Source: JBBIPA01 sp963775935
GTDB lineage: Bacteria > Chloroflexota > Dehalococcoidia > GIF9 > UBA5629
Direction of reading: 5' to 3'
DNA length: 64,000 nucleotides
Assembly (NCBI GenBank): GCA_963775935.1
Contig: CAVZKR010000004.1
Coordinates: 517,215-581,214 of the forward strand
Part shown: in pieces, positions 54,556 to 62,768 of the stretch
Layout of the letters: every line of letters begins with the position of its first letter
How positions within the stretch are numbered: the stretch's first letter is position 1
Translations under genes and position numbers: made by a program
The notes under the pieces: generated by a model
The model's input: the letters and a program-made list of their open reading frames with translations, nothing else
What the model was told of the DNA's origin: nothing
Databases searched by the model: none

Positions 54556-55052
54556 TTCTTAGTTACCCCCTTGATTTTTTGCAGAAACTGACCTATGACC
54601 AGCAGAGACATCACGCAGAAAGAGATGACGGCCACATAAGTAGCGGTAAAAATAGGTATTCGCAAACTTGGAGTGATTTGTCCCGATACCTGGATGGTTC
54701 GAGAAAAAACAAACATCTGCCAGGTCATCGCGATAAAGAGTACAACTGTCAGCAGAGCGGCGATAATGGTAACAATTACTTGAGCACGTTTCCCAAGACG
54801 GCCCACGAAGAACTCAATAGATACATGTCCTTTAATTACATGGGTAAAGGGGATAGCAAGTGCAACAATTAAAAATTCCAGTAGACAAACTAAATCAAAG
54901 ACACCAGGGAGGGGCCAGCGAAATAATTTGGCGCCAGCTACATCAATGGTGATTATCAGAAGCATAAGCCCCATACCCGCAACTGCCACCCAGTTAAGCC
55001 AGGTGCTTATTCGCTTAACAATATTAATAAAGCGTCCCAGCTTGCTTGACAT
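54552..55052 (-). CDS. dctQ: TRAP transporter small permease DctQ
   Basis: The 166-residue protein has four membrane helices (residues 18-35, 50-66, 92-110, 132-155) and the family pattern LFRWPLPGVFDLVCLLEFLIVALAIPFTHVIKGHVSIEFFVGRL. It joins DctM to form the transporter membrane part. Confidence 0.9.
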   Translation of the reverse strand: MSSKLGRFINIVKRISTWLNWVAVAGMGLMLLIITIDVAGAKLFRWPLPGVFDLVCLLEFLIVALAIPFTHVIKGHVSIEFFVGRLGKRAQVIVTIIAALLTVVLFIAMTWQMFVFSRTIQVSGQITPSLRIPIFTATYVAVISFCVMSLLVIGQFLQKIKGVTKK

Positions 55053-55151
55053 TCGATTACACCTCCATTCAAAACTAAGCCTGCCGTCGAAACTTTATAT
55101 ATGCCAGTTGCGAAAAAGGACGAATTCCCTATACCTTGTCGGGCTAAGTAA

Positions 55152-55234
55152 GAAGACGCTGGAGGACTGCAAGCAATGTTGCTACGCCTACAGGGCGCTA
55201 CCGATACTTTTTCTACAATACCTCCAGCGTCTTC
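55152..55234. repeat. 14-bp perfect inverted repeat between dctP and dctQ
   Basis: GAAGACGCTGGAGG at 55152-55165 and its exact complement at 55221-55234 are separated by 55 bases. They lie in the 278-bp gap between dctP and dctQ. The structure could shape mRNA levels (more binding protein than permease) or be an insertion relic. No T-run follows on the minus strand. Confidence 0.6.
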
Positions 55235-55330
55235 ATCAACAGGCAATATCTTCTTCTTGGGTGAAGATATACTACGATCTTTCTCTTCCTGTCCTGAAGA
55301 AATCAACATTAATTATGAGGTAAAACAATC

Positions 55331-56389
55331 TTACTTTGGTTGCTTCTGGCTCCAGTAATCTAAACGTTCCCTCATGTATTTAACGTATTCTGCTGCTGGT
55401 AATCCTGCAGCTGTTTTATCCTTTACCCAGCCATCAACCACACCTTGAGCAGCAGCCTTAATCTTGGCTTGTTCATCGGATGGGAGAGTAATCCACTGCC
55501 TGCCTGGAAGTGCCTTAAACTTTGCTATAGCTTTGTTAGTTTCTTCTATAAACATTGTAGACCGAAGTGATACTAACTCCTGGGCAACCTCGCGGAGTAT
55601 CTTTTGGTCCCCTGCCGATAGCTTGTTAAAGGAGTTTTTATTCATAGCTACGTATGAACAACCTGCATAAGAAGCAAATGAAGTATCAGTGACATATTTT
55701 ACGACCTCATCGAGCTTAAACGCAGGGTAGGCTTCCATAGGCATAACTAATCCGTCCAGCATAGCCTTGGATAAAGCCTCATAAACCTCCGTTACGCCAA
55801 GCGCTCGTGGAGTTGCCCCCAAAGCTTTCACGTATGCATCTGAAGCAGCGCCGGAGCTTCGGATGATTAATCCCTTAAGGTCATCCATCTTTTGCATTGG
55901 TTTGTTAACGGTGCCGATAACATAAGGAGTGGTATTAAATATGTAGAGCATGATTGATTCATCCCACTCCTTGGGTTTGAATTTATTAAACCAATCATTA
56001 AAAGCATGGCTCGCTACCCACGAGTTGGGATAACCCAATGGTATTTCGCCAATTTCGGTAGCTGGGAAACGCCCCGGCGTATACGCAGACTGGCTCTCGC
56101 CTATGTCACAAACGCCCTTAAGCATAGCGTCATATGTTTGCGGAGGGGCAGCTAATGCGGAGTTGGGATGGAGATTAATTTTCACCCTGCCCGAAGTGCG
56201 CTTGGCTACTTCATTGACAAGGTATTCCGCTGGTTCCTGGCTATTCCTCTGGGTAGCCGGGCCCATCTTATTATAGCTTAGCTCGATTGTTTTTCCCGCT
56301 GTTGGTGCTGACGTGGTACATGCAGGAATGAGGAGAGAAAACAGTAATACTAAAATAACCACCAAGACAAATCCATATCCTTTTCTCAT
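55331..56389 (-). CDS. dctP: TRAP transporter solute-binding protein DctP
   Basis: This extracellular protein binds the substrate. From ATG 56389 (AAAGGAGATGAAATG context) it has 352 residues. A lipoprotein signal ends LIPAC (Cys near residue 24). The DctP fold shows TSGRVKINLHPNSALA, MLKGVCDIGESQSAYTPGRFP, and the substrate-carboxylate Arg region DDLKGLIIRSSGAASDAYVKALGATPR. The conserved Arg usually binds a carboxylate, suggesting an organic acid substrate. It is the first gene after the promoter at 56524-56553. Confidence 0.91.
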   Translation of the reverse strand: MRKGYGFVLVVILVLLFSLLIPACTTSAPTAGKTIELSYNKMGPATQRNSQEPAEYLVNEVAKRTSGRVKINLHPNSALAAPPQTYDAMLKGVCDIGESQSAYTPGRFPATEIGEIPLGYPNSWVASHAFNDWFNKFKPKEWDESIMLYIFNTTPYVIGTVNKPMQKMDDLKGLIIRSSGAASDAYVKALGATPRALGVTEVYEALSKAMLDGLVMPMEAYPAFKLDEVVKYVTDTSFASYAGCSYVAMNKNSFNKLSAGDQKILREVAQELVSLRSTMFIEETNKAIAKFKALPGRQWITLPSDEQAKIKAAAQGVVDGWVKDKTAAGLPAAEYVKYMRERLDYWSQKQPK

Positions 56390-56509
56390 TTCATCTCCTT
56401 TAAAGATTGTTACTTTGATTCCTCTATGACCTGGGTTTGGATTCAACTGTTGTAACTTCACATACTACCACCTCCTCTTGGGAGATATTGAATAAACAGT
56501 ACTATTGTT

Positions 56510-56553
56510 CTATCAACTATGATAGTATAGTAGTGGTATTATTGCGTTGTCAA
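56510..56553 (-). promoter_or_regulatory. Promoter of the TRAP operon with overlapping operator-like palindrome
   Basis: On the minus strand TTGACA (56548-56553), an 18-base spacer and TATACT (56524-56529) form a strong promoter facing dctP. The palindrome CTATCA-ACTA-TGATAG at 56510-56525 abuts and slightly overlaps the -10, a natural place for a repressor. The marR gene starts divergently 65 bases away. An almost identical promoter is at 60720-60749. Confidence 0.7.
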
Positions 56554-56617
56554 GCTATTTTTTGATAATTGACTAATTGGTGTGCATAGTACCGAACTAA
56601 ATAAATGGGGGAACACA

Positions 56618-57088
56618 ATGGCTCAAAACTTAAATGACGACCGAGATTACACCTTATGGATGTTGATTGCCCAGACATGGACTATAGTATATAAAGCCCG
56701 TGAGAAGGAGCTGAGTCAATATGGCTTTACGCCACAGCAATCCGGTGCCTTATTTGCCATCCATGCCCTTGGTGAACGGGCTACAATCTCGGCTCTGGGA
56801 ACTTGGCTGATACGCGAACTCCACTCAGTTTCCAACCTTATGAACAGAATGGAACATCACGGTTTAGTCGCTAAAAAGAAACCCAAGAGCGGGAAAAAAC
56901 CAGCGACCTATATGTTAACTCAAAAGGGTCAGGAGGCTTATCACCGTTCAACAAAACGCGAGTCCATACATAAAATAATGTCTGCACTCTCTGAAGAGGA
57001 AGGCAAGGATTTAGAGTCATGCTTACGAAAAATCCAGGATATCACCTTCAAATATTTGACAAAGGAGATGAAACCTCTGTGGCCATAG
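56618..57088 (+). CDS. MarR family transcriptional regulator
   Basis: From ATG 56618 the protein has about 156 residues. The winged helix-turn-helix region includes YGFTPQQSGALFAIHALGERATISALGTWLIRELHSVSNLMNRMEHHGLVAKKKPKSGKKPATYMLTQKG. MarR proteins are dimers that leave palindromic operators when they bind a ligand, often a phenolic compound. The gene is divergent from the TRAP operon, next to two matching operator-like sites. Its 3' end overlaps the transhydroxylase beta-subunit gene by 41 bases, tail to tail. Confidence 0.9.
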   Translation: MAQNLNDDRDYTLWMLIAQTWTIVYKAREKELSQYGFTPQQSGALFAIHALGERATISALGTWLIRELHSVSNLMNRMEHHGLVAKKKPKSGKKPATYMLTQKGQEAYHRSTKRESIHKIMSALSEEEGKDLESCLRKIQDITFKYLTKEMKPLWP

Positions 57089-57911
57089 GATCAGTCAACT
57101 TATATAGCTTTATATCCCCGAGATTTATATCCTTCTCAGTGTTTATTGATTTTATCTCGCTGGGGAAGTACCCGCTCTTCTCTATCACCAGAGAATAGCT
57201 ACCAACCTCCAAATCCTCAAACCAGAAATCCCCGAAGCTATCCGTTTTAACAGTTAACTTCTTGTCTTTTCCCAGGCTGGTCAGAGTAACCGTCGCCTCA
57301 TTAACACACTCTTCCTCCACTGGTTCGTACACAGTGCCAGCAACAAACCTTTTTGGTAAGCCTATATAATAGACTCTGGGTTTGGTACCAGATTCTGGTT
57401 TGAGCAACTCAGCTCTACTAATCAGTTCCTTGAGTTCAGATTTCTCACCGAACTTCAATGCCTCAGTCGGGCAGGCGTCGGCACATCGCGGTTCCTTCCA
57501 GCCTGTATCCAGTAAATGGGCACAGCCAGTACACTTCTGAGCTATGTTGAACTCCATATTAAAGTAGATAGCTCCGTAAGGACAGGCGTCAACACAGTTC
57601 TTGCAGCCGTTACACCTGGTTGGGTCGATAATAATCAAGCCATCAGTCCTCCTATAGAGAGCTCCCTCTATAGGGCAGACGTCGATACAGGGAGCTTTGG
57701 CACAGTGCTGGCATATCACTGGCACATAGGACATCTTAACCTTGGGCACTGTCCCCCGAATATGCTCATTTATCTTGCACCAGAACTGTCCCGTATCTGG
57801 CTGAGGCCTGGCAATAGGTGTCCAGTCGTTGCCAACGTGCTCATCTTTGCAAGCGAGCTGGCAGTTATAGCAACCGATGCACTTGGTTATGTCAATAACG
57901 AAAGCTTTCAT
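57048..57911 (-). CDS. Iron-sulfur beta subunit of a pyrogallol transhydroxylase-like enzyme
   Basis: From ATG 57911 (MKAFVIDITKC) the protein has 287 residues. It holds several 4Fe-4S motifs of the DMSO-reductase beta type (CIGCYNCQLACKDEH; CQHCAKAPCIDVCP; CNGCKNCVDACPYGAI; CTGCAHLLDTGWKEPRCADACPTEAL). The C-terminal 90 residues form a carboxypeptidase-regulatory/Ig-like beta domain (AGTVYEPVEEECVNEATVTL). That extra domain is a mark of the transhydroxylase beta subunit (BthL) rather than of formate or DMSO enzymes. It begins one base after the alpha gene. Confidence 0.75.
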   Translation of the reverse strand: MKAFVIDITKCIGCYNCQLACKDEHVGNDWTPIARPQPDTGQFWCKINEHIRGTVPKVKMSYVPVICQHCAKAPCIDVCPIEGALYRRTDGLIIIDPTRCNGCKNCVDACPYGAIYFNMEFNIAQKCTGCAHLLDTGWKEPRCADACPTEALKFGEKSELKELISRAELLKPESGTKPRVYYIGLPKRFVAGTVYEPVEEECVNEATVTLTSLGKDKKLTVKTDSFGDFWFEDLEVGSYSLVIEKSGYFPSEIKSINTEKDINLGDIKLYKLTDPMATEVSSPLSNI

Positions 57912-57912
57912 T

Positions 57913-60549
57913 TTAGTCCACTCCCCCTTCGACCCAGGCATTGAACATAAGTCCAGAAGCCGGGTCATACTCTCTTTTAAAAGCCTCGGGATATTTTCGA
58001 CGCCACCCGTCCATTTCGGCAGGATCGACTCTTGCCACTTCAACCAGAAAACCGCTGGTTGCCTGACCCACCGCATTTTTAGAACTTATATTAAAGGGGG
58101 ATATAAGATTATTAGCACCGCCCCTGTCAATGAATTCATCAGGTCCAGTGGCAATCAGGTCAATCCTTGCTCCATGGTCCTGGCTTACCACGCCACTCAT
58201 TATCCTTTCAGACACGTAGGCTCCACCCAGAACAATCCCCCGTTCGTTATATATCTTGACGATATCTCCCGGTTTTATACCTCTGGCAAGAGCATCTTTT
58301 GGATTTATCCACAGGGGTTCATACTGGTAGCCGTCAGGGCCAGTTATTTTACCGGTTGGAGTCTCTCTAAACCATGTTGAATCATCGTATTGTGCATGAA
58401 GTCTCCAGTGTGGATGGTTGGAAACAAGGAGCAAAGGATATTTCCTGGCCCGTTCACTGGACAGCCTTTCATCGTGACTCTCACTCTTTTCAATCCAGTG
58501 CGGTACAGGCGGTCTTTCATTATCGTCGGGGAAGTGCTCAGCTAATCTTTGGGAATAGAACTCCAGCTTGCCGGATGGCGTTTCCAGCGGATTATTATCA
58601 GGGTCCTTGTAAAAGCCAATCAACCCAACCGGGTCTTTCTCCCAGTCTGGAGCAGCTGGAATAAACCAGTACCCTTTTTCTTTCAATTCTTTAAACCTAA
58701 TATGATCCTGTAAACCGAGTGTGTTGAAGCCGCTTTCAATCCTCTCATCTACAGTCTGTCCTCTTGTAAATTCTCTGTAAATGTCGGGGCCGAATTTCCT
58801 GGCTACTTCACATACAGCTTCATAGTCGCTTATAGACTCGCCAATGTTATCTATGAGCTTATCTTCATACAAAATCGCTTTTATCGGCTCGTGAATGCAC
58901 ATAGCTATATCCCTCTGCTCAGCCTTAGTGCTCACCGGCAAGATAATGTCAGCAAACAGCGTATCATTTTCAAGCCACGGGTGCTGGACGACGATACATT
59001 CTATCTTGGGACTTCGAAAGGCTTCCATATTCTTGAAACCATGGTTCCAGCAGGTAAGGCGACATGGGGTATCCGACCATATCATGTGTATTTCAGTTCC
59101 ACCTTCTTCTTTGGGTATTGGATATGTGTACTCCTTAAACTGGTCCTCGGTGGGCAAGGAAATACCACCGGAACCCGTCACATGAATTGGCGGATTGAGT
59201 ATAGCCTCATGTACGAGAGTTTTTGGTATGAATTGCCTTGTCATGGTCGTAAGTTGCATACCGGTCCACATGGATGAACCACCCCATCCCTCTCTAAAAT
59301 CGACAACAGGTCTGGGCCAGTGACCCCAGGGAGACGCTATCTGATTGACCCCTGGCTTTCCCAGCCCCTGCATACCCAATAAGCAGACCATCAGTCTGGC
59401 TGGTTCATGGCAGTATGGCCCCCTGATTGAACCGCCACCAGCGCCAACCGTGGAAAGGCTCGTTCGGTTCCTTGCCATTTCCCTGGCCAGGGCTTTAATT
59501 GTCCATGTCGATATACCGCACTTGACCGAAGCCCACTTTGGAGTCTTGGGTATCCCATCTTCTTTGCCCAGGATATAATCGGTAAATTTATCAAAGCCGA
59601 CCACATGGGTAGCCACATATTCTTTATCATAGGTTCCTTCGGTAATCCAGGTATAGGCTATAGCGAGTTGCAGAGCGGCATCGGTGTTGGGTAGTATCGG
59701 TATCCATTTATCAGCATTAGTGTTGGCGGTATAGGTCAGGTCGGGACAAATAAAAATATTTTTTATTCCCAGTTCTTTGCAAGCAGTGATGAACCATTGC
59801 CCATAATACCCTGGCGCATGAGCACCCGTGGTATTGGGGTCTCCTCCCCAATATAAGACCATACCTGAGTTTTCTAAAACATCCTTGATGATATTTGATT
59901 GCTGAGCTTGCATGCCAATACACATACTTCCCCATACATGTTTGGCACCCCAGTACCATCCCTCCCAGCTATCGGGATTCCTCAACTGGAGAGTGTATTC
60001 GCCCATCTTGCCAAGCAACTGCGTCTGACAACCATGTCCCCCGTGTATGGTTTTCCCCTCCCCATGACCATCCGCCTGGCATAAGATACCAAAGTCCCCA
60101 TACTGCTTCTTTATTCTCTTAATTTCATTAGTAATCAGCTCAGTAGCTTCTTCCCATGATATCCTCTTGTATTTACTTTTACCCCTATTCTGGGTATTTC
60201 TTGCGCCATCAGGATTCCAGTCGACCCTTTTTAAGGGATATTTAATCCTGTTAGGAGAATAAACACGTTTTTTGTAACCGTAGTTAAAATAGTGAGGTAT
60301 TGTTTTCATTAATGGTTTAAAAGTCTTACCCTTGACCTTCATCTCCCATAAGCCTACCTGTTCTTTGGAGTATTGGGCGTCCATATGCAATGGTCTTATT
60401 CTAATTATCTTGCCATCTTTGATATCTACAGCAGATATTTGACCGCTTTTGCCGAAACCCATCAATCCCAATGACTTTATTACGGTTTTATCCGGTGCCC
60501 ATGAATCCTTTATAGAGATTTTCCCATGCTTTTTTCTATCCCTGGCCAC
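57913..60549 (-). CDS. Molybdopterin oxidoreductase, pyrogallol hydroxytransferase-like alpha subunit
   Basis: The 878-residue length is close to the alpha subunit (AthL) of pyrogallol-phloroglucinol transhydroxylase, a DMSO-reductase family enzyme that shifts a hydroxyl group on the aromatic ring. The N-terminal region lacks a 4Fe-4S Cys motif, and no signal peptide is seen. His162 in the QADGHGEG segment and Asp193-Ser194 in RNPDSWEGW match, with a constant offset, the known active-site His144 and Asp174-Ser175 of that enzyme, where Ser binds molybdenum (positions recalled from the published structure). Other family motifs are WGGDPNTTGAHAPG and WLENDTLFADIILPVSTKAEQRD. The true substrate could be another phenol or hydroxy compound. 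Confidence 0.75.
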   Translation of the reverse strand: MARDRKKHGKISIKDSWAPDKTVIKSLGLMGFGKSGQISAVDIKDGKIIRIRPLHMDAQYSKEQVGLWEMKVKGKTFKPLMKTIPHYFNYGYKKRVYSPNRIKYPLKRVDWNPDGARNTQNRGKSKYKRISWEEATELITNEIKRIKKQYGDFGILCQADGHGEGKTIHGGHGCQTQLLGKMGEYTLQLRNPDSWEGWYWGAKHVWGSMCIGMQAQQSNIIKDVLENSGMVLYWGGDPNTTGAHAPGYYGQWFITACKELGIKNIFICPDLTYTANTNADKWIPILPNTDAALQLAIAYTWITEGTYDKEYVATHVVGFDKFTDYILGKEDGIPKTPKWASVKCGISTWTIKALAREMARNRTSLSTVGAGGGSIRGPYCHEPARLMVCLLGMQGLGKPGVNQIASPWGHWPRPVVDFREGWGGSSMWTGMQLTTMTRQFIPKTLVHEAILNPPIHVTGSGGISLPTEDQFKEYTYPIPKEEGGTEIHMIWSDTPCRLTCWNHGFKNMEAFRSPKIECIVVQHPWLENDTLFADIILPVSTKAEQRDIAMCIHEPIKAILYEDKLIDNIGESISDYEAVCEVARKFGPDIYREFTRGQTVDERIESGFNTLGLQDHIRFKELKEKGYWFIPAAPDWEKDPVGLIGFYKDPDNNPLETPSGKLEFYSQRLAEHFPDDNERPPVPHWIEKSESHDERLSSERARKYPLLLVSNHPHWRLHAQYDDSTWFRETPTGKITGPDGYQYEPLWINPKDALARGIKPGDIVKIYNERGIVLGGAYVSERIMSGVVSQDHGARIDLIATGPDEFIDRGGANNLISPFNISSKNAVGQATSGFLVEVARVDPAEMDGWRRKYPEAFKREYDPASGLMFNAWVEGGVD

Positions 60550-60710
60550 TTTTTTCCCTCCTTCTTAAGTCTTAGAACCTTCATCAGAATAATCAGGATA
60601 AGGGTAAGAGCAAGATCCAGCTGTTAAATGGTCTCAAAATCCTTTGACTCGCAGCAATCTAGGGATCGGTAGTACTGTCGACAAGGGTATTGAAATACAT
60701 ATATACTAAC

Positions 60711-60749
60711 TAATATGATAGTATAGTTGTAACATTAGTACTTTGTCAA
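60711..60749 (-). promoter_or_regulatory. Promoter of the transhydroxylase genes, twin of the TRAP promoter
   Basis: On the minus strand TTGACA (60744-60749), an 18-base spacer and TATACT (60720-60725) are followed by ATCATA, as at 56524-56553. The TGATAG half-site is kept; the other half is CTAACT instead of CTATCA. The rest of the 60550-61008 gap shows no gene. The part near 60960 before the lipase gene may hold its promoter, but I could not define one. Confidence 0.65.
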
Positions 60750-61008
60750 GCCTTTGCAAACCATGCTTACTGTGAGCTGTTGCTCGTCCTGAATCTATTA
60801 TAATGGAAAGGACGCAGCCTATGACAGATTGTAACCGAGGCGACGTGATTCCTGTTAGCTTTGGTTTTTTGGCTCAAACTGGGGGAAAGACAGAGCATGG
60901 CTGGTGACACTCCCTCACAAAGGTGTAGACTCTAGCAGTCAGCAGCGTAAGTTTGCAGGGTATGTTAGAATCTGAACAGTGATCACTTAAAAGAGGAGCA
61001 ACGTTGAG

Positions 61009-62061
61009 ATGAGTCCAGCAGGCAAGAAACTCGGTTACGCATTGGGTGGTGGGGCTGCCAGAGGTCTATTCCACGTCGGTGTATTAAGCGTTCTCGAGGA
61101 ATACGGGTTTGCTCCGGATATTATTGCAGGTACCAGTATGGGCTCAATTATCGGTGCTATGTATGCCAGCGGACTGAAAACCAGCGATTTGAAGCAAATT
61201 GCCCGCAGTATCGACTGGAAGCAGGTAATGCGTCTTACTGACATTGTGGCACTACCTAAAAGTGGGCTTATCCAGGGCAGGAGGATTGTAACCCTGCTCA
61301 AATCCATCCTCGGTGAGACCGGTTTCTCCCGGCTTAAATGTAAATATGCTGCTGTAGCGGCAGATTTATATACTGGCCGACAGGTAGTCCTCACTGAAGG
61401 CTCGTTGATAGAAGCTATCAGAGCCAGTATTTCCATTCCCGGCATTTTTACGCCAGTGTACAATGAGGGACGCTATCTGGTGGACGGCGGTCTGGTGAAT
61501 GTGGTGCCAGTGAGCGTGTGCCGTGACCTGGGAGCAGATTTTGTTATCGGCGTTAATGTAATTCCAGACCCCGCCAGTGGGGTAATGCCAGTGACCATCA
61601 GCAGTGCCGCAGGCAGTGACGGACATAAAGGCAATGGCGGTGCACTCGACATCGAAATGCAGAAACCCATTATCCCGGGTGCTCACGTTAAGTATCACCA
61701 GTCACGCGTGAGCAGTATTGATAACGCCATCCGCAGATTTTTGCTTTATAGACAGCCCGGACTGCAAAGGCTTGTTGCCAGAAGGCCCTCTGTTATTTTC
61801 TCCATTAAACCCAAACTGGTAAATACAGGCGAACCTGATGTATTTGAAGTGCTGAGCCAGTCGCTTTCCGTCATTGAGTACCATATCGCTATGGAAAACC
61901 TGAGAGGCGCTGATATTGCCATCATGCCACTGGAAAAAACTATAGGTTACTGGGAATTTCACCGCGCAGCAGAAGCTATCGAGGCTGGAGAAAAAGCCAC
62001 CAGAAGGATGTTACAGCAGGATGCAGTGGCACGCATACAGCTTACCTCATTGAAAAGTTAA
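61009..62061 (+). CDS. Patatin-like phospholipase (RssA/NTE family)
   Basis: The 350-residue protein has the oxyanion motif GGGAARGLFHVG (residues 13-24), the nucleophile Ser43 in GTSMG, and the dyad Asp in DGGLVN near residue 160, all parts of the patatin Ser-Asp hydrolase. It would cleave acyl chains from phospholipids or other lipids. No signal peptide is present. The C-terminal part (residues 200-350) is not recognised. Confidence 0.88.
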   Translation: MSPAGKKLGYALGGGAARGLFHVGVLSVLEEYGFAPDIIAGTSMGSIIGAMYASGLKTSDLKQIARSIDWKQVMRLTDIVALPKSGLIQGRRIVTLLKSILGETGFSRLKCKYAAVAADLYTGRQVVLTEGSLIEAIRASISIPGIFTPVYNEGRYLVDGGLVNVVPVSVCRDLGADFVIGVNVIPDPASGVMPVTISSAAGSDGHKGNGGALDIEMQKPIIPGAHVKYHQSRVSSIDNAIRRFLLYRQPGLQRLVARRPSVIFSIKPKLVNTGEPDVFEVLSQSLSVIEYHIAMENLRGADIAIMPLEKTIGYWEFHRAAEAIEAGEKATRRMLQQDAVARIQLTSLKS

Positions 62062-62106
62062 TTTTTCGTCAGAGAACACCAGCAAAAGCTTCAGTAAGGC
62101 ATTCAG

Positions 62107-62147
62107 ACACCATGTGCACTCCTTTCAAAAAGGAGTGCACATGGTGT
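62107..62147. repeat. Long perfect hairpin (19-bp stem)
   Basis: Positions 62107-62125 pair perfectly with 62129-62147 around a CAA loop. There is no T-run, so it is not a classic terminator. It lies between the lipase gene and the tRNA-Asn fragment and could be a REP-type element, an insertion scar or a recombination site. Confidence 0.75.
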
Positions 62148-62206
62148 GAACAATCAAGCATTAACGTTTTCAAGTTGGTTTATAACAGCTTTACAGTGAA
62201 ATTGAT

Positions 62207-62253
62207 GGCTGTTAACCGCCAGGTCGTAGGTTCGAACCCTGCCCGAGGAGCCA
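62207..62253 (+). tRNA. tRNA-Asn (GTT) 3' fragment
   Basis: The 47 bases run from the anticodon loop (CTGTTAA) through the variable region, the T-arm (GTAGGTTCGAACCCTGC) and the acceptor 3' strand CCGAGGAGCCA. The D-arm, acceptor 5' strand and the 5' side of the anticodon stem are missing, so it cannot make a tRNA. Such fragments mark sites where an element integrated into, or was deleted from, a tRNA gene. Confidence 0.75.
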
Positions 62254-62385
62254 ACGTCTCCAAAGCACGCTCGATCATACATAACCCACCATTGGGTATG
62301 GTTCTGCTTGACACCCCCTCACTCTGACACTACAATGTGACCAATCGTAGAATAACCTCAAAAAGCAAATATCGAACTGAAAAAT

Positions 62386-62697
62386 ATGAGTAATGCCTTA
62401 AAAGATTTACTCGAAAAAGAATTTAGAAGGACTGTTAATATTTGTGTAGACCAATATGGATATAGGCCATCCTATTTCCTGCAAATGTTGGATGGCTATG
62501 GCCCTGTAGATACCGCAATTAAACTGGTGACGGCTACTAAATTTCATGAGGGGTTCACAAAGCTCTGGGAACTTGGACGACTCGATCTTACTGTTGAGGC
62601 GATTATACTTCGTAATCCATACAACCGATTGTTTAATAAAGAAGTTCTTGAAAAGGCAAGAGAAAGATTAGAACGACTTGACTATAAAGAGGGGTAG
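62386..62697 (+). CDS. Small hypothetical protein
   Basis: The 103-residue protein is helical and soluble (DQYGYRPSYFLQMLDGYGPVDTAIKLV; LWELGRLDLTVEAIIL; EVLEKARERLERLDY). The pattern feels familiar from uncharacterised proteins in accessory regions, but I cannot name a family or function. It lies just beyond the tRNA-Asn fragment, which fits acquired DNA. Confidence 0.65.
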   Translation: MSNALKDLLEKEFRRTVNICVDQYGYRPSYFLQMLDGYGPVDTAIKLVTATKFHEGFTKLWELGRLDLTVEAIILRNPYNRLFNKEVLEKARERLERLDYKEG

Positions 62698-62768
62698 GTT
62701 AACGAACAAATCTAGCCGACTATCCATAGTGTCGTCTGATTTTGGTCGTTATTCTTATACTGGAATCG

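Noticed and set aside
55007..55309. A 100-residue minus-strand gene between dctP and dctQ
   Set aside because: It spans the long inverted repeat and dctQ start, has no ribosome site and no family resemblance.
57913..60549. Formate dehydrogenase or arsenate/DMSO reductase
   Set aside because: No N-terminal 4Fe-4S Cys motif and no Cys or UGA at the metal position; the beta subunit has the extra C-terminal beta domain of transhydroxylases.
62207..62253. Complete tRNA-Asn gene
   Set aside because: The upstream 30 bases cannot form the acceptor 5' strand, the D-arm or the 5' anticodon strand.
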